Position numbers and translations under genes: made by a program
The notes under the pieces: model-generated
Database searches by the model: none
What the model saw: only the letters and a program-made list of their open reading frames with translations
Told to the model about the DNA's origin: nothing
Assembly (NCBI GenBank): GCA_002320775.1
Contig: DCKY01000074.1
Location: 1 to 33,353 of the forward strand
Length of the DNA stretch: 33,353 nucleotides
Origin: Planctomycetes bacterium UBA1662
Lineage (GTDB): Bacteria > Planctomycetota > UBA8108
Direction of reading: 5' to 3'
Part shown: positions 1 to 8,562 of the stretch, piece after piece
How the letters are laid out: each line of letters begins with the position of its first letter
Position numbering within the stretch: position 1 is the stretch's first letter

Positions 1-1
1 A

Positions 2-847
2 AAGAAGGAAAAGAAGAAAAAGAATCCCGCCGCTCTCAGCTTCGCCGGCGCCGCAACCGAGACCTATAAGGAGGCCAGCGGCTCCAGGCTCAGGCTCTAC
101 CTCTTCACGCCCGAAGGGCATCAGGCGGGCGACAAGCGTCCGGCCATCGTCTTTTTCTTCGGCGGTGGTTGGAACGGCGGCTCTCCGAAACAATTCGAGC
201 CCCATGCGCGCTACCTCGCCCGCCGGGGAATGGTAGCCATCGTCGCCGACTACCGGGTCAAGAGCCGCCAGAAGACCAGCCCCTTCGAATGCGTCAAGGA
301 TGGGAAGTCAGCCGTGCGCTGGCTCCGGAAAAACGCCGTACGCCTGGGCATCGATCCCAGCCGCATAGCGGCCGGAGGCGGCTCCGCCGGAGGCCATGTA
401 GCCGCGGCCACCGGCACGGTTCCCGGGCTGGAAGAAGACGGCGAGGACACCTCCGTAAGCTCCCTGCCGAATGCCCTCGTGCTCTTCAACCCGGTATTTG
501 ACAATGGACCGATGGGCTATGGCCACTCCAGGGTAAAGGATCGTTTCCGCGAGATCTCGCCGATCCACAACCTCTCGAAAAAGACCCCGCCTACGATCGT
601 CTTCCTCGGAACAAAAGACAAGCTGGTCCCTGTGTCGACAGCGCAAAGATACAAGAAGCTGATGGAGGAATCGGGCCGACGCTGCGACCTGCACCTCTAC
701 AAAGAGCAACCGCATGGATTCTTCAACGGGCCTGAGCGGGGAGGATCCTTCAACCCCTACTACCTGAAGACGGTAACCGAGATGGACAGGTTTCTCTCGT
801 CTTTGGGCTACCTCAAGGGAGAGCCGACCATCCGAAGGCCGGATTAG
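2..847 (+). CDS. alpha/beta hydrolase (Aes/BD-FAE-like esterase), 5' end missing
   Basis: The reading frame is open to the left edge, so the true start lies outside the window; the ATG at 230 is internal because typical core motifs precede it. The visible part holds an oxyanion-hole motif (FFGGGW, a variant of HGGGW), a nucleophile elbow GGSAGG with the catalytic Ser, an acid-residue motif GTKDKLVP and a catalytic His in QPHGFFN. These match the alpha/beta hydrolase fold of carboxylesterase/acetylesterase type. The family hydrolyses carboxylic esters, and PVC relatives are usually exported and sit near sulfatases and other polysaccharide-degrading genes. The first visible residues are a lysine-rich run, like a linker after a signal peptide; this is inference. 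The stop lies two bases from the stop of the convergent hemH. The substrate cannot be told. Confidence 0.9.
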   Translation, partial: KKEKKKKNPAALSFAGAATETYKEASGSRLRLYLFTPEGHQAGDKRPAIVFFFGGGWNGGSPKQFEPHARYLARRGMVAIVADYRVKSRQKTSPFECVKDGKSAVRWLRKNAVRLGIDPSRIAAGGGSAGGHVAAATGTVPGLEEDGEDTSVSSLPNALVLFNPVFDNGPMGYGHSRVKDRFREISPIHNLSKKTPPTIVFLGTKDKLVPVSTAQRYKKLMEESGRRCDLHLYKEQPHGFFNGPERGGSFNPYYLKTVTEMDRFLSSLGYLKGEPTIRRPD

Positions 848-849
848 TT

Positions 850-1923
850 CTACACCTCGTTGGCAAGGGCCGCATCTGCGGTGATGCTTAGAACCGCCTC
901 GGCCCAGGACGACTCGGCGTTCAGCGATGGTATCAGCCGAAGCTCCTTGCCGCCTGCCGCGAGGAAATCCTCCCGCGCGCGAAGCCCGATCTCTTCGACC
1001 GTCTCAAGGCAATCAGCCGTGAAGGCAGGAGAGAATACAGCGAGCTTCTCGATGCCCTCTCCCGGCAGTTCCTCGATGCGGAAATCGGTATAAGGGAGCA
1101 GCCAGGGGTCCCGACCCAGCCTGGACTGGAAGCTGACCTCCCAGCTCCCGGGCGAGAGCTCCAGCCTGGAGGCCAGGGCACGGGCCGTAGCATAGCAATG
1201 CGCGCTGTAACAATTGCGGTTGGCCGGGCAGATCTCAGCGCAGCAGTCCGGCTTCTCGAGACAGTGATCACCGCCGGCGCCATCGATGCCAAGCAGGTCT
1301 CTTTCAGGCTGCCCATCGAATACCGTCCTGACATGCCGCTGCGGAATTCCGTGAAAACTCATCAGGACCTTATCAGGCTGCTGGTCCTCAAGAATGGGCC
1401 TCGCCACATCACAGAAAGCGTCGATGAAGGCCGGGTGATCGTAATAAGGCGGAACCACCTTCACCGATGGCTCATCCCAGAGCCGCCCCGCCTCTACAAA
1501 AAACTTCTCTACGCCTGAGCCCCAGGCGGCGGAAGAATACTGGGGGAAGAGCGGAAAGAGAACAAGGTCATTGATCCCACGGTCTTTCAGCCCCTCGAGG
1601 ACTGATCGTATCGAGGGGTTCCTGTAGCGCATGGCCAGCTCGACAACAGCATCTTCACCCATCAAATCCTGGACTTTCTCGGCAAGATCCAGGCTGTTAA
1701 AAAGCAGCGGCGAGCCCCTCTCTGTCCAGATCTTCCGGTAGGCCGCAGCTGATTCCGCAGGCCGTTTGCGCAGAATCACCAGGTGCAGCAACAGGAACCT
1801 GAAAATAGGATTGATGTCGAGCACCCGGGGATCGGAAAGAAATTCCTGCAGATAATCACGGACATCTTTCACGTCCGTAGAATCAGGGGTCCCGAGATTC
1901 AACAGGACCAGGGCGCGAGCCAT
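850..1923 (-). CDS. hemH: ferrochelatase with cysteine-rich internal segment
   Basis: Inserts ferrous iron into a porphyrin, the last step of protoheme synthesis in the classical pathway. The 357-aa length fits the family. The start is the ATG at 1923, giving the usual N-terminus with a LLNLGTP motif. The catalytic His is H191 in SFHGIPQRH and the acidic partner is E307 in CLETVEE; QSRLGRDPWLLPYTD is also typical. Between residues 221 and 243, where E. coli HemH has a short GDPYPQDC-like loop, this protein has six Cys (221, 227, 228, 232, 238, 243). Cys-rich segments that bind a [2Fe-2S] cluster are known in some bacterial ferrochelatases, so a cluster is plausible but not proven. A heme enzyme fits a genome with many CxxCH proteins nearby. 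No clear Shine-Dalgarno or promoter was recognised in front of it. Confidence 0.95.
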   Translation of the reverse strand: MARALVLLNLGTPDSTDVKDVRDYLQEFLSDPRVLDINPIFRFLLLHLVILRKRPAESAAAYRKIWTERGSPLLFNSLDLAEKVQDLMGEDAVVELAMRYRNPSIRSVLEGLKDRGINDLVLFPLFPQYSSAAWGSGVEKFFVEAGRLWDEPSVKVVPPYYDHPAFIDAFCDVARPILEDQQPDKVLMSFHGIPQRHVRTVFDGQPERDLLGIDGAGGDHCLEKPDCCAEICPANRNCYSAHCYATARALASRLELSPGSWEVSFQSRLGRDPWLLPYTDFRIEELPGEGIEKLAVFSPAFTADCLETVEEIGLRAREDFLAAGGKELRLIPSLNAESSWAEAVLSITADAALANEV

Positions 1924-1992
1924 CGCTTCAATCTCCGTTTCCAGGGTAAAACCGAGGCGAAATTTTACATTCCGCGAACGGGCATGGGGAGC

Positions 1993-2026
1993 TTTTCCTT
2001 GTCGGAAAACAGGCTGCGGACAGCCT
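1993..2026 (-). terminator. tandem hairpins after the M14 peptidase gene
   Basis: Reading the minus strand just after the peptidase stop, a 6-bp stem AGGCTG/CAGCCT with a TCCG loop (2011-2026) is followed by GTTTTCC. A second perfect 6-bp inverted repeat TTTTCC/GGAAAA with a 5-nt loop lies directly behind it (1993-2009). The first hairpin plus its T-rich tail looks like a short intrinsic terminator that would separate the peptidase from hemH. The stems are short, so strength is uncertain. Confidence 0.45.
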
Positions 2027-4758
2027 CAGTGCCCGGGTCCGAAGAAAACGGAATTGAAGAAGAGCCTCTGCTGGAATCGACACATGGCCCTGAAGTTCGG
2101 ATCATCGGCAAAGGCTATGACATGGCCTGAACCCAGCTCCTGGTAGGCCATATAAGGCTTGCCCCTCAACATATCCATGGAGTCCGGCCAGCAGAAGCCG
2201 CTGATGAGGTAATCCTCCTCGCGAGAAAAGTTGACCAGGTTTCTGCCGACATCGTTCTTGAGCGGCTCCAGCATCGTGCGCCCGTTGAAGAAAAGAGGCA
2301 ACCTCGGCCCGAATCCGAAGGTTCCCCAATGATGCTGAAAAGTGGTCGCCTCAAAGAAGGCGCCCGGTACCGGCGGCGGCAGGCGGCCCTCAGCGGCTTT
2401 GCCGTCATCCTTCTTCTTCGCATCTTTTTTTTGTCCGGCAGGAGCTTCCTCAGCCTCCCTGATCCGGGCCTGTCTGCTTCCCAGCAGGCCAACCTTCTCT
2501 CCGCAAGCCCAGACGGCGGCGTCCTTCATCAACAGCAAGGTCCCGCCGGACCGAACCCATTCCTTGAGTTTCCTTACCATCTTCTCGTCGGGAGCTAACG
2601 GGCTGTCGTATTTCCCATGCGGCAGGATCAGCACATTGAAGCTCGAGAGATCCAGTCTCCCGAGATTGCTGAAGGTGACCCGTGTAACCGGGTACCTGAG
2701 CAACCGGTCGAAGTAGAACCAGGTGTGCCCGACGGAATAGCTCGCCGGCCTGTCCATAAGCAACAGAACCTTCGGCGGCTTGACCCACCTGACGTTCGGG
2801 CCTCCCAATTGGGCACCCTTGTCGACCAGGGCGGTATCGGTCGGATAAAAAACCACCCCCTCGGTTTTAGAGAGAAGTCGCACCTTCGCATGAACGGTGG
2901 AATCGTTTTCATTGATCCGGATGACCAGGGATCCGCGGGGAAAAGGCACCCCGCCAAGGACCAGCGGCTCATCGCTGACATGAACCCGCACCCCCGCATT
3001 GAGGAGATCGCTGAGAACTCCGGGAAGTTCATCAGCGTCACCTCGAACAAGGTAGGCGACCTTCGCAAGGCCTCCGCCGCGAACCTCTCCTCCTCTCACC
3101 GGGTTGAACCTGTAGGCATCCTGCTCAGCGCCGAACTTGACGGGATCGCTGACAACCTTCACCTCGCCCTCGGCGGCGAGGCATTCGGTCCCCCAGGCCA
3201 GGGGCAGCGACCATGCCGTCACATCGTAGATCTCATCATCCAACCGGTTAAGATGACGTGTGAGCTGGCGCTCAATAAAATCTTTCCCCATGTCGGTATG
3301 CCGGTCCAGGAGAGTTCGAGCCAGCCGGCCGGCCGGCTGCTCGAGAGACACATGGTAGCTGCCAATGGGAACGGCAACCTCGCCCGCAGTCCCTTCCAGC
3401 ATTCTACGGGCCTGGACGAAGAGAGGCTCTCTGACTCGATGGACCTCGATGCTGTTTCTCTGCAATAGCCTCACCAGGCGCGCAGCTCGCTGCGGGCTGC
3501 CTGACTCGAGGATGAAATAATCCCGCAGGCCACTCTTCCTGATCAGGCTGGCGGCATCCTCGCGAACCCTGCGATGGTCCCGGAGCAGGGCTTCCCGGTT
3601 TTCGAACACGGACTGAAGGGTGGCTATCCCGCTTACGTAGTGATTCCTGACCGCCGTGAAGTACCGTAGAAGACGCTCATCATCCCGAGCCACCACCAGG
3701 CCTCTCACCCCCGCCTGTTCCCAAAGGATTCCAAGGGAGCCCTGCAGGGTCGGCCAGCTATCACCATAGCCCGGATAGAAGAGATCGAACATCTCGCGGG
3801 TGGAGTAGGAGAAACCGTAAAAATCAAAAACTCCTGCCTGGTATTTCCCGAGGCGCTCAAACCAGTCCTTCTGCACAGGAAGAATCCACCGGTTGATCGG
3901 GTCTGTAGCCGGCGGGAAAAAATAGGTGCTGTTGCGGCCCATCTCGTGCGCGTCGACAAAGACCTGCGGCTGCCAGCGGGAAAAGGCCCGCGCCTTCCTG
4001 CCGGCCTCCACCTGGCTCTGAAGATACCAGTCCCGATTGAGATCAAAGAGGTAGTGATTGAAACGGCCGCCGGGCCAGCGCTGGGCGCGCTCGGACGCCA
4101 GGGGATCGGCACTCGGAACCACGCCGCGATTCTCCCTGTGAAAATTCACGAAACGGTCCCTCCCATCCGGGTTCTGAAGCGGATCTATAATCACCACCAG
4201 CTTGTCGAGCCACTCCCGGGTCTCTTTCCTCAAATCGGCAAGGAGATGGTAGGCCGTCAGCAACCCCGCATCCGTCCCCGACGACTCATCCCCATGAACA
4301 CTGTAGCTCAGCCAGACGATGGCGGGATGCTCCTTGAACAGCTTGTCCACCTCGGCCTCGGTGCCGCGACGGGAATCGCTCAACAGGATATTGTTCTCGC
4401 GAATCTCTTCGAGTCTCTCGATATTGGCCGCTGATGAGATGGCAAGGTAATAGAGCGGCCGCCCCTCGTAGCTGGTTCCGTATTTCTTGAGAGTGGAGCG
4501 AAAGGGTGCTGCCCGTGCCAGGTCCTTGATGTAGCGTTCGACCTCTGCATGGCTTGAAACTTCCTCGCCCCAGGCATGTCCCACAACCTGCTTGAGGGTA
4601 GGAATTTTCCGATCGGGTTCCAGTTCCGCCAGCGGCAATGTGGCCTCAGAACTCTTGCGCACGGGAGCGGTTTCTGCATCCTGTGCAGGGAGGAAATACC
4701 CCGACAGCAGGCATGACAAAACAACCGCCAACTCGATAATGAGTTTTGGGTACCGCAT
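2026..4758 (-). CDS. secreted M14 family zinc carboxypeptidase with C-terminal amidotransferase-like domain
   Basis: A 910-aa exported metallopeptidase. Residues 1-25 form a signal peptide (hydrophobic stretch from about 8 to 23). The M14 domain spans roughly residues 65-400: the zinc ligands H155 and E158 are in SVHGDESSG, NPDGR is at 196-200, DLNRDW at 239-244 supplies the substrate-binding Asn-Arg type motif, the third zinc ligand is H271 in VDAHEMG, and the probable general-base Glu is E347 in LGILWEQAG. The C-terminal 350 residues contain a class I glutamine-amidotransferase-like stretch (FNVLILPHGKYDS followed by LKEWVRSGGTLLL), then a Lys/Asp-rich linker near residue 780. This layout is known in large bacterial M14 proteins. 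The substrate is unknown; a periplasmic or extracellular peptide is likely. Start ATG at 4758. Confidence 0.93.
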   Translation of the reverse strand: MRYPKLIIELAVVLSCLLSGYFLPAQDAETAPVRKSSEATLPLAELEPDRKIPTLKQVVGHAWGEEVSSHAEVERYIKDLARAAPFRSTLKKYGTSYEGRPLYYLAISSAANIERLEEIRENNILLSDSRRGTEAEVDKLFKEHPAIVWLSYSVHGDESSGTDAGLLTAYHLLADLRKETREWLDKLVVIIDPLQNPDGRDRFVNFHRENRGVVPSADPLASERAQRWPGGRFNHYLFDLNRDWYLQSQVEAGRKARAFSRWQPQVFVDAHEMGRNSTYFFPPATDPINRWILPVQKDWFERLGKYQAGVFDFYGFSYSTREMFDLFYPGYGDSWPTLQGSLGILWEQAGVRGLVVARDDERLLRYFTAVRNHYVSGIATLQSVFENREALLRDHRRVREDAASLIRKSGLRDYFILESGSPQRAARLVRLLQRNSIEVHRVREPLFVQARRMLEGTAGEVAVPIGSYHVSLEQPAGRLARTLLDRHTDMGKDFIERQLTRHLNRLDDEIYDVTAWSLPLAWGTECLAAEGEVKVVSDPVKFGAEQDAYRFNPVRGGEVRGGGLAKVAYLVRGDADELPGVLSDLLNAGVRVHVSDEPLVLGGVPFPRGSLVIRINENDSTVHAKVRLLSKTEGVVFYPTDTALVDKGAQLGGPNVRWVKPPKVLLLMDRPASYSVGHTWFYFDRLLRYPVTRVTFSNLGRLDLSSFNVLILPHGKYDSPLAPDEKMVRKLKEWVRSGGTLLLMKDAAVWACGEKVGLLGSRQARIREAEEAPAGQKKDAKKKDDGKAAEGRLPPPVPGAFFEATTFQHHWGTFGFGPRLPLFFNGRTMLEPLKNDVGRNLVNFSREEDYLISGFCWPDSMDMLRGKPYMAYQELGSGHVIAFADDPNFRAMCRFQQRLFFNSVFFGPGH

Positions 4759-4900
4759 GACGTATTGACTGTTTTCCTTTCAAGGCCCTCGAGAAAGATA
4801 ATTATCTCACCTCTGAATTGCCAATCCACGCCATTTCTCAAGGTGAAAAGAGCGGAATCCTGAACCCTAACACGAAAGTAGAGAGAAGAGGTCGACAGCC

Positions 4901-5251
4901 ATGAAAGACTCCGAAACCACCATCAAAGATCTCCGCAGCCTGGTCGCTCAATTCGTCAGGGAGAGAGACTGGGAGCAATTCCACGATCCCAAGAATCTCG
5001 CAATGTCGATCGCCATCGAGGCCGCCGAGTTGATGGAACATTTCCAATGGGACAGAAACGACCAGATTCCGGACCTTTTCAGCAAACCGGGTAAACGCGA
5101 GGAGGTCGAGGAAGAGCTTGCCGATGTCCTCTGCTACTGTCTCTCGCTGGCCAATCATCTCGATATCGACCTCTCCGAATCAATCCAAAAGAAGATGGTC
5201 AAAAACGCCGCGAAATATCCCGGTGATGAATACCGGGGACGCCACAGCTAG
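4901..5251 (+). CDS. MazG-like nucleotide pyrophosphohydrolase (RS21-C6/dCTPase type)
   Basis: A 116-aa all-alpha NTP pyrophosphatase. The family hydrolyses (d)NTPs to the monophosphate plus pyrophosphate and cleans the nucleotide pool of modified or excess dNTPs in the cytoplasm. The metal-binding motif is complete: E40xxE43 in IEAAELMEHF and E72xxD75 in EEELADVLCYCLSLA. The WEQFHDPKNLAMSIAIEAAEL block is typical of the RS21-C6/DCTPP1-like branch rather than full-length MazG. The ATG at 4901 is preceded by the purine-rich AGAGAAGAGG some 9 bases upstream. It is divergent from the M14 peptidase gene; the 142-bp gap between them includes a perfect GATAATTATC palindrome (4797-4806) but no convincing promoter pair. 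The exact nucleotide substrate cannot be told. Confidence 0.92.
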   Translation: MKDSETTIKDLRSLVAQFVRERDWEQFHDPKNLAMSIAIEAAELMEHFQWDRNDQIPDLFSKPGKREEVEEELADVLCYCLSLANHLDIDLSESIQKKMVKNAAKYPGDEYRGRHS

Positions 5252-5320
5252 CCCGGATGGAGGCCATCGGGCCCCCCGACCGGGGTAAAATAAACCTAAT
5301 AAATCTCTCACAAACTTTTA

Positions 5321-5349
5321 TTGACAGCATCCGAATCGTGGTGGCTAAT
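5321..5349 (+). promoter_or_regulatory. candidate sigma70-type promoter for the dockerin protein gene
   Basis: A perfect TTGACA -35 box (5321-5326), a 17-bp spacer and a GCTAAT -10 box (5344-5349; 4 of 6 consensus bases). It lies in the gap after the MazG-like gene, in an AT-rich patch, and points at the dockerin protein gene some 320 bp downstream. Confidence 0.5.
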
Positions 5350-5652
5350 TGACTTTCTGAAGACATTCCGGGGTTTTTCCCGGGTCTATGGTTGTTGGAC
5401 TTCTTCAGGAGAACGATGGGGCAGGGAACTCGAAATGTGAACTGGGGACGGGAGATCAATCGTGAGCCACGAGAAGGCTCCACAGCTTTGTCTCCCCAAC
5501 TGTTTTTATTCCGAAACTCGCCGAAAACTCCTCCTGCTGGAAGTCCTGGGGCAAAGTTTTGAAACGGTATCAAATGGAATCTGCCCGTGCTCTTGGGAGG
5601 ATTGCGCGGATTGTAGCGTACTTATTCATATCTTCAGTTGTGGTTTTTTTTC

Positions 5653-5661
5653 AAGAGGAGG
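5653..5661 (+). promoter_or_regulatory. ribosome-binding site that sets the start at 5672
   Basis: AAGAGGAGG ends 10 bases before the ATG at 5672. Directly after that ATG comes a signal-peptide-like sequence. This argues against the GTG at 5462, from which the frame is also open. Confidence 0.6.
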
Positions 5662-5671
5662 TCAAATTCAG

Positions 5672-8479
5672 ATGCTGAATTCGATCATAAGTTTTACGGG
5701 TGGAAGAAGCGCCGCCCAACGAATGGGGAGATCTGCGGGGGTTTGCGCCCTGGTCGCGCTCCTTTCGCAGGGGTTCATCTCGACAGCGACAGCTACCGAG
5801 GAACCCGGCGCGGAGGCGCGGCCCGAAATCGTATTTGTCTCCAGGCACCTCGGAAGCTCTGAGCAATCCGAACGTGACTCGGTGGTGCGTACCGCCAACC
5901 GCGGGCAACTCCAGGCTATTGACTCGAACGGAGGAATCCGAACGCTCGTCGATGCCAGGCTCAACATTAACGACCAGTCGATCCCGATTGACGTCATGGA
6001 CCCCGATGTTTCCTACGATGCCACTCACGTGGTTTTCTCCGGGTTCTCTTCGGCAGAAAACGGCTGGAGAATCTTCGAGGTCCATGTCGATGGCTCCGGC
6101 CTTCGCCAACTTACGCATGATCTGCGAGAGATCGATCTCGAGCAGTTTGGCGACAATGCTGAGAGGTTCCTGGGTCACGACGACCTCGACCCCTGCTACC
6201 TCCCAGATGGACGTATCTGTTTTGTTTCGACACGCTACCCTGAGACGGCTCCCGACGGAAGAAAACGGGCGACCAACCTCTACGTCATGAATGCTGATGG
6301 CAGTGACATGCACCGGATCACCACAGAACGGTTCGGCGCTGACACGCCGACCGTCGACCCCTCGACCGGCCAGATCGTCTATTCACGCTGGTGGAGGACT
6401 GCCCAGCTCATCGAAGAAGGGACGGGTGAAGAACCCGAACCGATTCGTCCGGGATCGCCCGGCTACGTCATCGAGAGTGAAGGTGAGGAAATCGCGCCCG
6501 GCGTATCGCTCCCGCGGCCTGTCGATGTGAATGCTCTGCGGAATGTCGACCCCGAGGAATTCCCCGGCGTCAACAGTTGGTTCCTGTCCAGCATAAACCC
6601 GGATGGAACCGGGCTTGAGATGTTCTCCGGATTCCGGCTCGATCGCGAGGAGAGCCAGGCCTATAAGCCCAGCTTCACGCGCGATGGAAGAGCCCTCTCC
6701 CTCTTTATACCCGTCACGCCGGTGATTGGAGAACCCGCTCCCTTTGGAGTCAGGCTCTACACCCGCGGCGCGGAAAAACCAGAAGCGGTTGGCGGCCCCC
6801 AGGCTTTCCCCGGGCAGACCATCGACCGTGAGATCCCCCTTCTTCCGAACCTGCCGCCCTTCCCGGGAATCCCGGGCGAAGAACTCCCTCCGGACTTCTT
6901 CGAGATCGTCGAGCAGGAAGTCGCGGAAGAGGTCCAGTTCTCCTACGAGAGTGCGGTTGAATTGCCCGACGGCAGCCTGCTTGTCAGCGCCGCCCCGGTC
7001 CAGACTCTCACCGAGGAGGGACTGCCGAGGGCCCGCCCCTCCCAGTTCGATCTCTACGTCATGGAGGATCCGTCGGCTGAGAATGCCGAGGCCACAATGA
7101 GGCCGCTGCTCGAGCGCAGGCGTACAGCCGAGCTCGATGCGACACCAATTGTCGTTCGCGAACTGCCTCCCGTTATCCGGGACCTCGCCACCGACAGGCT
7201 GACCAACGATATTCCGCAAACAGCTGAAGAGGCCGCCCGGTTAAACGGCACCTTCCGCTTCATTGTTGAGAATATCCACTTCAACGCCCCTGTCGACTTC
7301 AACGTGCCTTCCTCACCGCCGATCGGGCAGGACCTGGCCATCGAATTTTACATGGCTCCCCAGGGAAGCAGCACCGAAGGCAACGACGAGCCTGTCCTGA
7401 TCCATCGCGAAGAGATTGGTCCGGATGGAAGAGTCGAGGCCGAGCTGCCCGCGGGCGTTCCGCTCTTTGAAGTCATCCGTACTCCCGAGGGCGCTCTCGC
7501 CCAGGGCCGCGACGGGCAGGTCTTCCATGTCGGCGGTATGAATTTCGGACATGAGAACCGCACAGCTCGCTGTGTTGGCTGTCACGCCGGCCACACCATG
7601 GTCGACGTACCGCAGGATGCCAGGGAGCTCAGGTTCACCAACCTGGCTCCGAGCGCCGCGGTCCGCGCCAGCTCCGCCTTTGGACGCATACCTCCTCAGC
7701 GCCCTCTTCCTGATGTCGTTAACGCTGAGAACGAAATCATCGGACTGCCCGGGATCGTTCCCGGCGCCGTACCGGCCATCTTCCCGCCCCAGAACCTTGT
7801 CGACCGTTCGACAATGGCGATGGGCAACGAGTGGGTAGGTGCCGGGAGCCGAACCAACAGCATCGTCCAGATGCGTTGGCCGGTTCCGGTCCGTGCGCGT
7901 CAACTCGTGGTTCACGCTCCCGGCCAGGGTCCCGAGGTGGGAATCTTCGGCGAGCGCAACCAGGAGATCCGCGGCTTTGTCATCGAGACGACCCTTGGCG
8001 GAGAGACAGTCGAGGAGCGCGTCGTGCGCCGCAGACTGACCTCGGGCAACCGGATCACCATCGAGCTTGATCTGGAACAACGCTTCGATGGCCTGACCAT
8101 GACCATCGCCCAGCGGGATGTTGTCGGGCTGTACGAAGGCGAGGCTGGTCCCGCGCTCTCTGAGATCGTTGTCAACGGCATGGTTGACTCGGCCTCCACG
8201 GTTCCGACCGCGACCTTCCGCCGCGGCGATGCCAACTGCGACGGCAGCCTGAACGTCACCGATGCCATCGTCGTTCTCAGCCACATGTTTACCAACGGAG
8301 GTGACCTGTGCTGTGAAATGTCAGCTGACACCAACGGCGACAACACCCTGAACCTGACCGATCCCGTCTACTTCCTGAACTACCTGTTCAGGACCGGCGG
8401 GCAGATCGCTCCTCCTGGCGAGGACTGCGGTACGGTAGAGCAGGGCGCTCTTTCCTGTGACATCCAGGTCTGTCCCTGA
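5672..8479 (+). CDS. secreted TolB-like/PD40 protein with heme c motif, discoidin-like region and C-terminal dockerin
   Basis: A 935-aa exported protein. Residues 1-42 are a long signal peptide with a hydrophobic core (VCALVALLSQGF). Residues about 50-260 contain WD40-like TolB/PD40 repeats (DVSYDATHVVFSG; YVMNADGSDMHRIT; DTPTVDPSTGQIVYS). A CVGCH heme c motif is at 634-638. Residues about 710-840 resemble an F5/8 type C (discoidin) carbohydrate-binding region ending in LSEIVVNG. From residue 849 there are two Ca-binding dockerin-like repeats (GDANCDGSLNVTDAI and ADTNGDNTLNLTD), each followed by a helix with a Leu/Tyr/Phe pattern, and extra Cys near the end. Similar dockerin tails occur on many secreted PVC proteins that lack obvious cohesins. 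The role may be cell-surface attachment plus redox, but this is inference. The frame is open upstream to 5462; the start at 5672 is chosen for its RBS and signal peptide. Confidence 0.88.
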   Translation: MLNSIISFTGGRSAAQRMGRSAGVCALVALLSQGFISTATATEEPGAEARPEIVFVSRHLGSSEQSERDSVVRTANRGQLQAIDSNGGIRTLVDARLNINDQSIPIDVMDPDVSYDATHVVFSGFSSAENGWRIFEVHVDGSGLRQLTHDLREIDLEQFGDNAERFLGHDDLDPCYLPDGRICFVSTRYPETAPDGRKRATNLYVMNADGSDMHRITTERFGADTPTVDPSTGQIVYSRWWRTAQLIEEGTGEEPEPIRPGSPGYVIESEGEEIAPGVSLPRPVDVNALRNVDPEEFPGVNSWFLSSINPDGTGLEMFSGFRLDREESQAYKPSFTRDGRALSLFIPVTPVIGEPAPFGVRLYTRGAEKPEAVGGPQAFPGQTIDREIPLLPNLPPFPGIPGEELPPDFFEIVEQEVAEEVQFSYESAVELPDGSLLVSAAPVQTLTEEGLPRARPSQFDLYVMEDPSAENAEATMRPLLERRRTAELDATPIVVRELPPVIRDLATDRLTNDIPQTAEEAARLNGTFRFIVENIHFNAPVDFNVPSSPPIGQDLAIEFYMAPQGSSTEGNDEPVLIHREEIGPDGRVEAELPAGVPLFEVIRTPEGALAQGRDGQVFHVGGMNFGHENRTARCVGCHAGHTMVDVPQDARELRFTNLAPSAAVRASSAFGRIPPQRPLPDVVNAENEIIGLPGIVPGAVPAIFPPQNLVDRSTMAMGNEWVGAGSRTNSIVQMRWPVPVRARQLVVHAPGQGPEVGIFGERNQEIRGFVIETTLGGETVEERVVRRRLTSGNRITIELDLEQRFDGLTMTIAQRDVVGLYEGEAGPALSEIVVNGMVDSASTVPTATFRRGDANCDGSLNVTDAIVVLSHMFTNGGDLCCEMSADTNGDNTLNLTDPVYFLNYLFRTGGQIAPPGEDCGTVEQGALSCDIQVCP

Positions 8480-8505
8480 GGGAGCCTGATGTCTCGCGGC
8501 GATTT

Positions 8506-8550
8506 CCCGGGTCCCGTTCTCGCGGGGCCCGGGCGATCGTTCGCCCTTTC
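8506..8550 (+). terminator. strong overlapping hairpins between convergent genes
   Basis: An 11-bp stem with one G-T wobble (8506-8516 with 8523-8533, loop TTCTCG) overlaps a second perfect 6-bp hairpin GGGCGA/TCGCCC (8531-8546, loop TCGT) that is followed by TTTCCTT. The second is a good intrinsic terminator for the plus strand. The long stem could also stop minus-strand transcription from the nuclease operon. The shared GGG at 8531-8533 means both cannot form fully at once. Confidence 0.7.
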
Positions 8551-8562
8551 CTTCCCAGGGTT

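Larger units (their letters stand above)
5252..5671 (+). other. 420-bp non-coding leader region
   Basis: No credible gene lies here. The downstream frame is open back to 5462, but that stretch has no leader-like or domain-like sequence and the better start is at 5672. The region holds a sigma70-like promoter (5321-5349), a small hairpin CCGGG/CCCGG around a T-run at about 5368-5384, and a purine-rich ribosome-binding site at its end. If the promoter is used, the mRNA leader is about 310 bases long, which is unusually long. Confidence 0.5.

Noticed and set aside
5462..5671. N-terminal extension of the dockerin protein
   Set aside because: It has no export signal or domain, while the ATG at 5672 has a good ribosome-binding site and a signal peptide.
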